NCBI GenBank assembly: GCA_903927935.1
Contig: CAIYOV010000226.1
Span: forward strand, 1 to 38,404
Length of the DNA stretch: 38,404 nt
Direction: 5' to 3'
DNA from: an uncultured Bacteroidota bacterium
GTDB lineage: Bacteria > Bacteroidota > Bacteroidia > Chitinophagales > LD1
In this document: positions 15,440 through 23,539 of the stretch, piece after piece
How positions within the stretch are numbered: position 1 is the stretch's first letter
Layout: each line of letters begins with the position of its first letter
Position numbers and translations under genes: made by a program
Notes under the pieces: model-generated
What the model saw: only the letters and a program-made list of their open reading frames with translations
What the model was told of the DNA's origin: nothing
Database searches by the model: none

Positions 15440-18226
15440 ATGAAAAAAATCAACACCCTTTTTCTGGCAGTGTGGTTTATTATCTGTGCGGTTAAACTTA
15501 ATGCACAGGTAATTACACAAAGCGAGATTCCGGTATCACCCGTAAAGATTGTAAACTTTAAAGAGAAAGCAGATTATGAAGCGGTTCATCCGCCTCACAA
15601 AAAGAAACGCTTTGTTGAGCAGGGCGAAGATCGCGACAAGGAATTTAAGTTTATTCCAAAACCTGTTGGGCCCGATGCCATTCATTATGATTTGCCGGCA
15701 CCAGAGCACCAGCATCGCGCGGTAACAAATTCTCCGGCACCTTCGGTTTCATTTAACGGAACAATGGACAACTCCACTTTAATTCCACCCGATATCCGCG
15801 GGGCAGTTGGTCCGTCACATGTTATGGAAACGACCAATCAGGAGTTTAAAATTTACAACAAAACCGGTGGTCTTATCAGTACGCTTTCCATTACTTCTTT
15901 CTTTGCGTCTACTGGCGGCAGCGGATATTTTGACCCGCATCTTTTATATGATGCAACAAATGGCCGCTGGGTGGTATGTATTGATGGTGCGGTTAAAACT
16001 ACCGGCAACGGAGGAATTTTTCTAGGAGTATCACAGACCAGCGACCCTACCGGTGCATGGTTTGTTACCTACTTTGACGGAATAGGAAATACAACCGACT
16101 TTCTGGACTATCCTTTAATGGGCTATAACAACAATTGGCTCGTAGTAACTGCCAACGACTTTTTGAGCAACAACACCGTTACCGGAAAGATTTATGTAAT
16201 GAACCGTGCTTCTTTATACAGCGGAACATTAGGAACGGTAAGTACCTTTACGGATGCGAATGTTTTTTCTTTAGCTCCGGCACAAACATTAGATGCTTCG
16301 CAGAATACCTTATATATGGTGGAAGACTGGAACGGAAATTCGGGCGGCAATGGATATGTTAGAATTGGCTCTATAACCGGAACCGCTGCGGCACCTGTTT
16401 ATAATGCGGGAACAACCGTTGGTGTTAACCAGCCATGGAGCGAAACTTCGGTTGGAGCTCCGCAAACCGGAGGAACTAAAACGCTGGAGTCGGGCGATAC
16501 CCGCATCGGCAATTCAGTTTATGTTAACGGTTCGCTTTGGTTTTGCCAAACCGCTTTTCTTCCTTCAACAACACCAACACGCGATGCCGTACAGTGGTGG
16601 CAGGTTAACCCTTCAACCAATACCGTTCAGCAGTTCGGCAGGGTTGACGGAGGTTCAAGCACCGGAACATTTTATTTCTATCCGAGCATTGCGGTAAATT
16701 CAAGCGGCAATGTTATGCTTGGTCACTGTCAGAGTTCTTCAACAACAAATGCAAGTGCCTCTTACTCTACCCGCTTATCAACCGATGCGGTTAACACCAT
16801 GCAAACCCCTTATACTTATAAATCGGGCGTTGCTTATTACTACAAAACATTTAGCGGAACCCGTAACCGTTGGGGTGACTACACCGGTGCGGCTGTTGAC
16901 CCTTCCGATAATTCATTCTGGAATTTCAGCGAGTGGGCAAATACTTCCAGCACCTGGGGAACGGTTATTGCACATGTAGCATTATCAACTCCCGTTCCCT
17001 GCGATGCAGCAACAGCTATGAATACTACATCTATAGCAGACAACTCGGCTACGTTCAACTGGACAGCTGCGGCAAATGCTGTTTCTTATAATGTTCAGTA
17101 TCGTGCCGTTGGTGCCGCTTCGTGGACCACAGCAAACACAACAGCACTTACGTATTCTGTTTTGGGCCTGACCGCAGGAACTAATTATGAGTGGCAGGTA
17201 CAAACTGTTTGCAGCAGCGGAACATCTTCTTATACCGCTTCTACTACCTTTACCACAACCGGTGTTCAGCCTTGTAATACACCAACCACTTTAACGACAA
17301 CTTCCGTTACTACCACTACCGCCACCTTTAACTGGGCAGCAGTAACCGGTGCGGTAAGTTATGCAGTGCAGTATCGTATAGTTGGAGCAGCAAGCTGGAG
17401 TGCGGGAACTTCTTCCACAACAAGCTACAATGCTTCGGGCTTAACTGCTACCAGCAATTACGAGTGGCAGGTACAAACCGTTTGTTCGGCCAGCTCTTCG
17501 GCATTTACTGCTTCGGCAACATTTACCACCGCTACACCAAGCACCTGCTCGGATATTTATGAAAGCAATAATACTTCGAGCGCGGCAAAAACACCTTCGC
17601 TTAATACTAACCTTACAGGACTAATTACACCAAGCACCGATGTTGACTGGTTTAAATTCAGCACTACTACTTCTACCGGTACACGTGTAAAAATTGATCT
17701 TACCAATTTGCCGGCTGACTATGATGTAGCATTGTATAAATCAAATGCATCAACAAGAGTCGGTCTTTCGCAAAACAGCGGTACAACTGCCGAGCAGATT
17801 AAATACAATGTAACCACTACCGGTTCATACTATGTAAAAGTTTACGGTTATGGCGGTGCTACCAGTGCCACTTCTTGTTACACACTGCGCATATCTACGG
17901 GCAGTACTAATTTTGCTCCTGAGTTTAGCGACCCTCTGGCTTCCAGCGATAAGCCGGAAACTATAGAAGCCGAACCGGTGATGAAATTATATCCTAACCC
18001 GGCAAAGGATAAACTGACAGTTGAATATCTGAGCACTACCAAAGGCAGTGTAAAAATGAATGTGTTCAACCTGAACGGACAAAGGGTTTTAGCTACCGAT
18101 GCAGTTGCTGAAGAAGGTATTAATACCCAGAGTATCAACACCAATACGCTGAGCAACGGAACATATATTTTTGAAGTTTACAGCAATGGCGAAGCACAGC
18201 GCCAGAAATTTACTATTGCCAAATAA
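15440..18226 (+). CDS. Secreted T9SS type A protein with two FN3 domains and a PPC domain
   Basis: A 928-aa protein. Residues 1-22 are a signal peptide (MKKINTLFLAVWFIICAVKLNAQ). About 23-510 is a large domain I do not recognise, rich in Gly, Asn and Trp (DIRGAVGPSHVMETTNQEF, TGAWFVTYFDGIGNTTDF) and possibly a beta-propeller. Two FN3 domains follow (about 513-600 and 605-695). About 698-815 is a PPC (pre-peptidase C-terminal) domain with DIYESNNTSS and DVDWFKF. The last 75 residues are a T9SS type A sorting domain (MKLYPNPAKDKLTVEYL to QRQKFTIAK). T9SS cargo of this kind is exported across the outer membrane and released or attached at the surface. The tail is nearly the same as in the next gene. 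The ATG opening the signal peptide was chosen over longer frames. Confidence 0.9.
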   Translation: MKKINTLFLAVWFIICAVKLNAQVITQSEIPVSPVKIVNFKEKADYEAVHPPHKKKRFVEQGEDRDKEFKFIPKPVGPDAIHYDLPAPEHQHRAVTNSPAPSVSFNGTMDNSTLIPPDIRGAVGPSHVMETTNQEFKIYNKTGGLISTLSITSFFASTGGSGYFDPHLLYDATNGRWVVCIDGAVKTTGNGGIFLGVSQTSDPTGAWFVTYFDGIGNTTDFLDYPLMGYNNNWLVVTANDFLSNNTVTGKIYVMNRASLYSGTLGTVSTFTDANVFSLAPAQTLDASQNTLYMVEDWNGNSGGNGYVRIGSITGTAAAPVYNAGTTVGVNQPWSETSVGAPQTGGTKTLESGDTRIGNSVYVNGSLWFCQTAFLPSTTPTRDAVQWWQVNPSTNTVQQFGRVDGGSSTGTFYFYPSIAVNSSGNVMLGHCQSSSTTNASASYSTRLSTDAVNTMQTPYTYKSGVAYYYKTFSGTRNRWGDYTGAAVDPSDNSFWNFSEWANTSSTWGTVIAHVALSTPVPCDAATAMNTTSIADNSATFNWTAAANAVSYNVQYRAVGAASWTTANTTALTYSVLGLTAGTNYEWQVQTVCSSGTSSYTASTTFTTTGVQPCNTPTTLTTTSVTTTTATFNWAAVTGAVSYAVQYRIVGAASWSAGTSSTTSYNASGLTATSNYEWQVQTVCSASSSAFTASATFTTATPSTCSDIYESNNTSSAAKTPSLNTNLTGLITPSTDVDWFKFSTTTSTGTRVKIDLTNLPADYDVALYKSNASTRVGLSQNSGTTAEQIKYNVTTTGSYYVKVYGYGGATSATSCYTLRISTGSTNFAPEFSDPLASSDKPETIEAEPVMKLYPNPAKDKLTVEYLSTTKGSVKMNVFNLNGQRVLATDAVAEEGINTQSINTNTLSNGTYIFEVYSNGEAQRQKFTIAK

Positions 18227-18248
18227 ACCTGCAGCATAGAAATTAAAA

Positions 18249-18279
18249 AGCCGCTCCCCTTAAGGAGCGGCTTTTTTTA
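18249..18279 (+). terminator. Terminator of the T9SS FN3/PPC gene
   Basis: A 9-bp GC-rich stem (18249-18257 with 18264-18272) and a 6-nt loop, then seven T. It is almost identical in sequence to the terminator of the next gene (20470-20504). Confidence 0.9.
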
Positions 18280-18421
18280 TTTACTGACGGCCCGGCAATT
18301 GACTAAAATCATAACAGGCCCTGCCTTATATCAACAAAAAAATAACCGACTGCAATAACTTCGCAAGGAATAATGTGGTTTTTATGTGAGCGCCCGTTTC
18401 TGATTTCGTTAAGGATACGGG

Positions 18422-18453
18422 TTGTGAAAGTTTGCCATTGCTATTTACTTTTG
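18422..18453 (+). promoter_or_regulatory. Likely promoter of the M43 protease gene
   Basis: TTG (18422-18424), 21 nt, then TACTTTTG (18446-18453), which fits TAnnTTTG. The ATG lies 44 nt downstream of the box. The rest of the 271-bp gap from 18227 holds the preceding terminator and nothing else I recognise. Confidence 0.45.
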
Positions 18454-18497
18454 ATGATTAACTGAACACGATTATTTTTTAACACAAAATCATAATT

Positions 18498-20450
18498 ATG
18501 AAAATGAAGTACACTTTTCTGTTAGCAGTTTGTTTGGTTTTAAGTAATCTGCTGAATGCACAACAGAGCTATCATCGCTGTGCCGCGGCCGAACATTTAA
18601 AAGATCAACTGCAGTCCGACCCTGCTCTTGCCGCACGTATGCAGCAGGTGGAACAGCAAACAGCTTTATACCTTCAAAGCAATCAGCACGGCTCGCGTGC
18701 AGTAGTTACCATACCGGTAGTAGTGCATGTGGTGTATAGTGCTGCGGCACAAAATATTTCGGATGCTCTTGTTCAGGCACAAATTGCGCAGTTAAATCTT
18801 GACTATGCTAAACTCAACAGCGATGCTTCAAGTGTACCTTCGGCTTTTGCGGGAGTTGCTGCTAACACTAATGTTCAGTTTTGTTTAGCACAGCGCGACC
18901 CGAGCGGTAATGCCACTACCGGTATTGTGCGCAAGGCAACTACTGTTTCTTCGTTCTCTACCAACGATGCGGTTAAAAAATCGGCACAGGGTGGCGATGA
19001 TGCCTGGCCCGCAGCCAGCTATCTTAACTTATGGTCTTGTAACTTAGGCGGAGGGCTTTTAGGTTATGCGCAGTTTCCCGGTGGCTCGGCTTCTACCGAT
19101 GGGGTGGTTGTTTTGTATTCATCGGTTGGAAGTATGCTGAACCCCGGCACGGCATCTCCCTATAATTTCGGAAGAACCGCTACTCACGAAGTGGGACACT
19201 GGCTGAACCTCTACCACATTTGGGGCGATGACGGCACCAAGTGCACCGGTACCGATAATGTGGGCGATACCCCTAATCAGGCGGGAGAAAACTACGGTTG
19301 TCCGGTATTTCCTAAAACCGATGCCTGCTCGGCTACTTCACCGGGCGTAATGTTTATGAACTATATGGATTATACCGATGACGGCTGTATGAACATGTTT
19401 ACAACCGGACAGGCCGGCCGTATGAGCGCCCTGTTCGGCACCGGTGGTTCGCGTGTTGGTTTGCTTACTTCGCTGGGCTGCCAGGCTCCCGTGGTTACGG
19501 GCTGTGCGGTACCTTCCAATCTTTCGGCTTCTACTATTGCCACTACCTCTGCTACCCTTAACTGGGGCACAGTAAGCGGTGCGGTTAGCTACAACCTGCA
19601 ATGGCGCGCTACCGGTGCTGCTGCGTGGAACAGTGTAAGCACTACGGCAGTTTCGTATGGCATTAGCGGATTAACACAAGGCACCGGTTACGAATTTAAC
19701 GTGCAAACGGTTTGCGCATCGGCTACATCGGCTGTCAGCTCAACAGCTAGCTTTACCACTACGGTACCGGTAACCTGCACCGATGTTTACGAAAGCAACA
19801 ACACGGCCAGTGCTGCAAAAACACCGGCACTCAACACTAACCTTACCGGCTTTATTACCCCAAGCACCGATGTGGACTGGTTTAAATTTACCACGACCAC
19901 TTCAGGAGGAACCAGAGTGAAAGTTGACCTGACCAATTTGCCTGCCGATTACGATGTGATACTTTATAAAAGCAACGGAACTACCAAACTGGCTACCGGT
20001 GCCAACGGAGGCACTACCAGCGAGAGCATTAAATACAACGCTACCAGCGCGGCATCTTATTATGTAAAAGTTTACGGCTATAACGGAGCTACCAGTGCTA
20101 CCTCGTGCTACACGCTTAAAATATCTACCGGCACCAGCAACTTCAGAACTGAAGACGGCAGTGCTGCCGATGAAACAGAGGTGCAGGTAATGGCTGAACC
20201 GGTATTAAAACTTTACCCTAACCCGGCCAGCGATAACCTTACGGCTGAGTTTTTGAGCTCCGAAAAAGGAAATGTAAAACTGAGCGTTTACAACCTTAAC
20301 GGACAGCGCGTGATGATGAATGAAGAACTTGCCCTGGAAGGAATGAACACCAAAAGCATGAACACCAATACACTGAGCAACGGGGTTTATATTTTTGAAG
20401 TTTACAGCAATGGCGAAACACAGCGCCAGAAATTTACTATAGCCCGATAA
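18498..20450 (+). CDS. M43-family (pappalysin/cytophagalysin-like) metalloprotease with FN3, PPC and T9SS type A sorting domain
   Basis: A 650-aa protein. Signal peptide 1-21 (ending NLLNA). The metalloprotease domain is about 65-335: VVVHVVY near 74-80, the zinc site HEVGHWLNLYH with His230, Glu231, His234 and His240, and the Met-turn MNYM at 287-290. The fold is that of M43 metzincins, secreted endopeptidases. The usual Gly of HExxHxxGxxH is Asn here, as in some Bacteroidota members. A single FN3 domain (about 337-425), a PPC domain (about 430-545) and a T9SS type A sorting domain (about 572-650, LKLYPNPASDNL) follow. The whole FN3-PPC-sorting tail is a close copy of that of the preceding gene. 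Expected location: outside the cell or on its surface. Confidence 0.94.
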   Translation: MKMKYTFLLAVCLVLSNLLNAQQSYHRCAAAEHLKDQLQSDPALAARMQQVEQQTALYLQSNQHGSRAVVTIPVVVHVVYSAAAQNISDALVQAQIAQLNLDYAKLNSDASSVPSAFAGVAANTNVQFCLAQRDPSGNATTGIVRKATTVSSFSTNDAVKKSAQGGDDAWPAASYLNLWSCNLGGGLLGYAQFPGGSASTDGVVVLYSSVGSMLNPGTASPYNFGRTATHEVGHWLNLYHIWGDDGTKCTGTDNVGDTPNQAGENYGCPVFPKTDACSATSPGVMFMNYMDYTDDGCMNMFTTGQAGRMSALFGTGGSRVGLLTSLGCQAPVVTGCAVPSNLSASTIATTSATLNWGTVSGAVSYNLQWRATGAAAWNSVSTTAVSYGISGLTQGTGYEFNVQTVCASATSAVSSTASFTTTVPVTCTDVYESNNTASAAKTPALNTNLTGFITPSTDVDWFKFTTTTSGGTRVKVDLTNLPADYDVILYKSNGTTKLATGANGGTTSESIKYNATSAASYYVKVYGYNGATSATSCYTLKISTGTSNFRTEDGSAADETEVQVMAEPVLKLYPNPASDNLTAEFLSSEKGNVKLSVYNLNGQRVMMNEELALEGMNTKSMNTNTLSNGVYIFEVYSNGETQRQKFTIAR

Positions 20451-20469
20451 GCAAAGGCTATAAAAGTAA

Positions 20470-20504
20470 CGAAGCCGCTCCCCGTAAGGAGCGGCTTCGT
20501 TTTT
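20470..20504 (+). terminator. Terminator of the M43 protease gene
   Basis: A 12-bp perfect stem (20470-20481 with 20488-20499), a 6-nt loop, then TTTTT. Its core is the same as the terminator at 18249 except for one loop base. Confidence 0.9.
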
Positions 20505-20505
20505 A

Positions 20506-20543
20506 TAAAAAAAGAGGCCGCTCTGCTACCCACAGAAGCGGCC
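20506..20543 (-). terminator. Terminator for leftward transcription from the HNH/Xre genes
   Basis: Read on the minus strand, a stem (20543-20537 with 20522-20516, extended by 3 inner pairs with a bulge) is followed by TCTTTTTTT. It faces the rightward terminator just beside it and would stop leftward transcripts coming from 21087. Confidence 0.65.
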
Positions 20544-20604
20544 AAACACAAACACCCAAATTTTTAGGCTCCTTGATATTTTGTGGAGCGTTTTTGCAAT
20601 GAAC

Positions 20605-20679
20605 CCGGTTTACGTAAAACACCCAAAGTGTTTTGCTCCCGGTTTGCGAAACAAATGTAAAGTTAGGTACGTAAACCGG
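20605..20679. repeat. 12-bp perfect inverted repeat with 51-bp spacer
   Basis: CCGGTTTACGTA (20605-20616) and TACGTAAACCGG (20668-20679) are exact reverse complements. A smaller hairpin (AAACAC/GTGTTT, about 20617-20634) lies inside. No gene lies between 20451 and 21086 other than the questionable array frame. Confidence 0.8.
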
Positions 20680-20852
20680 CAATGACTTTGGTCATATGCC
20701 CCGTTGCTATTGATCAACATAAAAACAGGGCTGCGGAGGTTTGTTTGTTTTATTGAACAATGGCAATAGAACCATGCTTTTTAAAGAACCCACCAACAAA
20801 TGTAAAAGCGCAACATAGTGCGGCAGCGGTTGTATGTTCAGCTTTTAAAGTT

Positions 20853-21041
20853 GAACATACAAATGCAAAACCTGAAGGAACAACTGCAGCGGTAGAAGGA
20901 AGTGCAGCAGCAGTTGCAGGAACAAGTGCAAAAAGTGAGGGAACAACTTTTAAAGCTGAAGGAACAAAGGCAAAAGACGAAGGAGCAACTTTTAAAGTTG
21001 AAGGAACAGTTTTAAAAGCTGAAGGAGTAAAAGTAAATTAG
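20853..21041. repeat. 21-bp degenerate tandem array (nine units, GAAGGA register)
   Basis: GAAGGA or a one-base variant occurs at 20874, 20895, 20916, 20937, 20958, 20979, 21000 and 21021, each exactly 21 bp apart, with a degenerate unit (GAACAT) at 20853. Units alternate an 11-bp GAAGGAACAAC-like half with a 10-bp TTTTAAAGCT-like half. The period equals two turns of B-DNA. A frame 20760-21041 (93 aa) runs through it, giving seven-residue repeats (TFKAEGT, TFKVEGT, VLKAEGV). It could be a real small repetitive protein but has no signal peptide or recognised domain, and the array alone explains it. Confidence 0.85.
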
Positions 21042-21086
21042 CCCCCGATAGACGTGCATACCAAAGAGTATGCGGAGCATTCTTAT

Positions 21087-21779
21087 TTATTGAATTTTAT
21101 CACTCTTCTGTAAGTTGTGCCTCGCACAAAGAATTTTTACATTATTAACGGTAATACTTGAACCGCCTTTTGAAAAGGGAAGGTCGTGGTCGAAATGCAA
21201 ATTATCTGATGCGCCACATTCAACACATTTGCCGCCATCTCTTTCCCAAACCACTCTTTTTATATCACTAGGGATAATGCGGGAATGGGGTTTTAATTTC
21301 TTAATATGTGTTTCGTTATTTTCGAAATCAACCTCAATTTCTTCTAAGATAAATCGAAACACTTTGCGTTTTCCGCTTGGGACATATTTATAATCAATCA
21401 ACTTAAAAAAACCTTTGTCGCTCCAAGTTCCGTCAAAAAGTTTTTCATAAATGCGAACCACTTCAGGTTCTATGCCCTTGTTCTTAAAGTCTTCAACAGC
21501 ATTGGCAAACTTTCCATTTTGAGTAAGTGTCCCCTTCTTTGTTTTATAAGGTTGGTCCTCCAGTTTTGGAAACGCCGCCTCCGATTTAATTATATCATGT
21601 CCTTCATATTCAATAGTAATACCATCATCATGGATTGCATCTTGATAAGGAGCATTTTTTCTTTGCGACATTAATAAAATCGAATACTTTGGGTTGATTC
21701 GGAAATTCATTCCTCTTTGCAGCATTGTGCCGCCCTCCTGTATACACATTTTTGAGTGAGAAAGAATTTGGTCTCTCAC
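21087..21779 (-). CDS. HNH endonuclease with SRA/YDG-like N-terminal domain
   Basis: A 230-aa protein, GTG start overlapping the end of the upstream regulator (GTGA). The C-terminal HNH domain (about 172-230) has the zinc pairs CVEC and CARH and the catalytic FDHDLPFSKGG followed by NNVKILC. The N-terminal 150 residues resemble the SRA/YDG fold that reads modified cytosine: DDGITIEYEGHD, TQNGKFANAVEDF, EVVRIYEKLFDG and VFRFILEEIE fall in the SRA order. SRA-HNH proteins include modification-dependent (type IV) restriction enzymes; whether this one restricts DNA is inference. There is no methyltransferase beside it, which fits a modification-dependent enzyme. The AT-rich composition differs from the flanking T9SS genes and suggests transfer. 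Confidence 0.82.
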   Translation of the reverse strand: MRDQILSHSKMCIQEGGTMLQRGMNFRINPKYSILLMSQRKNAPYQDAIHDDGITIEYEGHDIIKSEAAFPKLEDQPYKTKKGTLTQNGKFANAVEDFKNKGIEPEVVRIYEKLFDGTWSDKGFFKLIDYKYVPSGKRKVFRFILEEIEVDFENNETHIKKLKPHSRIIPSDIKRVVWERDGGKCVECGASDNLHFDHDLPFSKGGSSITVNNVKILCARHNLQKSDKIQ

Positions 21780-22003
21780 TTTCCTGTCTTTTTAAATTTC
21801 ATTAAAAGAGATAATTCAATTTCGAGCGCGTCCGCTAATCGTTGAAGCGTGTCGAGTCTAGGATTGCGTTCACCGCGCTCAACCATGCCAATATAATTTC
21901 TATTGAAGCCACCCTTATTTGCTAATTCGGCTTGACTGAGTTTTCTCTTTTCTCTTAAAGCCCGAAGGTGAGCACCAAAATCTTCCAGGAGTTTTTCTGA
22001 CAC
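21776..22003 (-). CDS. Xre-family helix-turn-helix regulator
   Basis: A 75-aa protein that is essentially one HTH_3 domain: RALREKRKLSQAELANKGGF (helices 1-2), NRNYIGMVERGERNPRLDTL (recognition helix) and ALEIELSLLMKF. The size and layout match controller (C) proteins of restriction systems. Start GTG at 22003; the in-frame upstream codons reach TGA within two codons. It overlaps the HNH gene by 4 bp, so both are probably translated together. It is likely to control its own operon and perhaps the divergent gene, but no clear operator was identified in the intergenic stretch. Confidence 0.88.
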   Translation of the reverse strand: MSEKLLEDFGAHLRALREKRKLSQAELANKGGFNRNYIGMVERGERNPRLDTLQRLADALEIELSLLMKFKKTGK

Positions 22004-22083
22004 ATATCAAACATCCGGATAACGTGTCTGTAAAGCAACCCACAATAAGTATACAGCAGTATTTCTATCTTGCTTTCAAAAAA

Positions 22084-22665
22084 ATGAAAGCCACAACAGA
22101 ACAACTTTCTACTTTCATCAACTTGAAAGGCAAGGTATTTGCTGAATACAATATCATTTATCACATAAATGACGGCTATTCTATAAAGGACTTAAATCGC
22201 TTTAGCTCCAAACATCAATTACTATTTCAAAAATTCAGCAGCAAGATTCAACAAATGAATTTAATGTTTGTCGATAGCATATTCCCAATTCATCTTGCAG
22301 ATGTTGCGCTTGAAACTTTTTTGAACAATGTGTGTTCCTTTCGCGAATATGCGCTCATCGGAAAAAACTTTGTTGTTATTGATACTAAAACAGATGTCAA
22401 GTATTTCAGGAATAAGTTCTACGATTTTATACTGCATCTACTTTTTTCAAACATAGCATCCGAAGATTTTTTTAAAGAAGAAATGCAAAGACATAATGTC
22501 TATTACTTAAAAAATGAAATGAACACAATTGATTACTATTCATTTTATGAACAGAGCGAATTGCAGTCTTTACTGTTTGATAAAATGGAACTACAAATAA
22601 ATTTTAGCAGTTCCTTTATCAAGGAACCAGAACTAACTCTTTGCTTTAGGATTTCTATAAACTAA
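22084..22665 (+). CDS. Hypothetical protein divergent from the Xre/HNH pair
   Basis: A 193-aa protein from ATG 22084 (MKATTEQLSTFINLKGKVF); a GTG at 22024 would add 20 residues. I do not recognise a family. It is rich in Phe, Ile, Lys and Asn, has no signal peptide or clear membrane segment, and looks soluble and helical in the first half (FSSKHQLLFQKFSSKIQQM, FLNNVCSFREYALIGKNFVV). Strong AT-rich codon use resembles its Xre/HNH neighbours rather than the T9SS genes. A weak -7-like TATCTTGC at 22066-22073 supports the ATG. It starts 80 bp from the regulator, and shared control is possible. Function unknown. Confidence 0.65.
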   Translation: MKATTEQLSTFINLKGKVFAEYNIIYHINDGYSIKDLNRFSSKHQLLFQKFSSKIQQMNLMFVDSIFPIHLADVALETFLNNVCSFREYALIGKNFVVIDTKTDVKYFRNKFYDFILHLLFSNIASEDFFKEEMQRHNVYYLKNEMNTIDYYSFYEQSELQSLLFDKMELQINFSSSFIKEPELTLCFRISIN

Positions 22666-22810
22666 AGTTCCCTCCTTTCACAATATTTCACACTCCATTT
22701 ATATGGAATGGCACCGGTTTGGCGTTATACTATCAAACAAAGTTTTTATGCAAACTATGTCAATCTCTTTTCAACCAAAAGGCCGTTGCGGGTTATCAGG
22801 CAGCGGCACA

Positions 22811-22897
22811 CAGAAGCGCGGAGAAGGTGCCCCCGGCAACAGGGTGTTTTCATCGCTCTCCGCTAAAACTTCCATACACGGGTTAAGGCTACCCGTG
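22811..22897. other. Intergenic stretch with two stem-loops
   Basis: In the gene-free 22666-22941 region, GCGGAGA (22818-22824) pairs with TCTCCGC (22857-22863), and CACGGGT (22877-22883) pairs perfectly with ACCCGTG (22891-22897) around a 7-nt loop. There is no T run, so it is not a simple terminator. It might be a structured leader of the next gene or a small RNA; no known RNA family was recognised. Confidence 0.35.
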
Positions 22898-22941
22898 CGG
22901 ATTGGTTGGACAGGTATAGAGAAATCAGGAGGTGTGGCGGT

Positions 22942-23328
22942 ATGGCGTTCAGGAAAAGAAAACCGGGTGTAGTGGTAGACGATGCCAAGCTCCGTTTAGA
23001 TGGTATGAAAGGTATAGATACTGCCAATTTAATTACCGTCAACTACGGCTCAGTGGCACAGCCACTTACTCAAACTGATATGACTGCTCAGATAACACTT
23101 ATCGAAGACGATATCAGCGATTACAACCAGATGCTTGAAAATGCAACGGTGATGCTGAATAAAATTCAGGAAGCCGAGAAAAAGCTGAAGGTAATGTATA
23201 CGCGGGTGTTAAAAGGGGCAATTGCTCAGTTCGGTCCGGATTCTTCGGAAGTAGAGGTGCTGGGAGGAACCCGCACATCGGAAAGGAAGAAACCGGTTAA
23301 AAAGAAAACAACACCACCGGTGGCATAA
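22942..23328 (+). CDS. Conserved small protein, GTRKSERKK-type tail, function unknown
   Basis: A 128-aa protein starting MAFRKRKPGVVVDDAKLRLD. The central part (DDISDYNQMLENATVMLNKIQEAEKKLKVM, in two stretches) is predicted helical or coiled-coil, and the tail GAIAQFGPDSSEVEVLGG then TRTSERKKPVKKK matches a family of uncharacterised bacterial proteins I recall with GxDSxEYExAGGTRxSERK endings. The start is decided by an AGGAGG Shine-Dalgarno-like sequence at 22927-22932, 9 nt before the ATG, unusual in this phylum. Downstream it has its own terminator. Role unknown; the basic tail might bind nucleic acid. Confidence 0.75.
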   Translation: MAFRKRKPGVVVDDAKLRLDGMKGIDTANLITVNYGSVAQPLTQTDMTAQITLIEDDISDYNQMLENATVMLNKIQEAEKKLKVMYTRVLKGAIAQFGPDSSEVEVLGGTRTSERKKPVKKKTTPPVA

Positions 23329-23353
23329 CCGGCTAACAGTTGTTAGTATTGGC

Positions 23354-23386
23354 GGGATGGCAGGGGAACTGCTGTCCCGTTTTTTA
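23354..23386 (+). terminator. Terminator of the small conserved gene
   Basis: A 10-bp stem (23354-23363 with 23369-23378, two G-U pairs), a 5-nt loop, then G and TTTTTT. Confidence 0.8.
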
Positions 23387-23522
23387 TTTGCCTCAACCCG
23401 CTGCTTTTTTCGCTCTTCTTTAAAGAACCTGCCTTTATACCCCCTGTCTTATTTATTAGAATTCAATAGTTCTGTGTTAGCCAAAAGGATGGCAGAAGTA
23501 TTCGGTTTGCGGATGCCTCAGA

Positions 23523-23530
23523 TAGATTTG
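23523..23530 (+). promoter_or_regulatory. -7 box of the adhesin operon
   Basis: TAGATTTG matches TAnnTTTG exactly. It lies 9 nt before the ATG of the upstream ORF (23540) and 58 nt before the adhesin ATG. A TTTG occurs 13 nt upstream of the box, closer than the usual -33 spacing. Confidence 0.5.
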
Positions 23531-23539
23531 ATTTAAATA

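Noticed and set aside
20853-21041. CRISPR array
   Set aside because: The period is 21 bp with no separate unique spacers and no cas genes.
21955-22164. 69-aa frame overlapping the Xre gene in another frame
   Set aside because: No domain, overlaps the regulator and the divergent gene; a shadow frame.
22703-22972. 89-aa frame on the plus strand
   Set aside because: No recognisable domain, crosses the stem-loops and overlaps the better-supported gene at 22942 in another frame.
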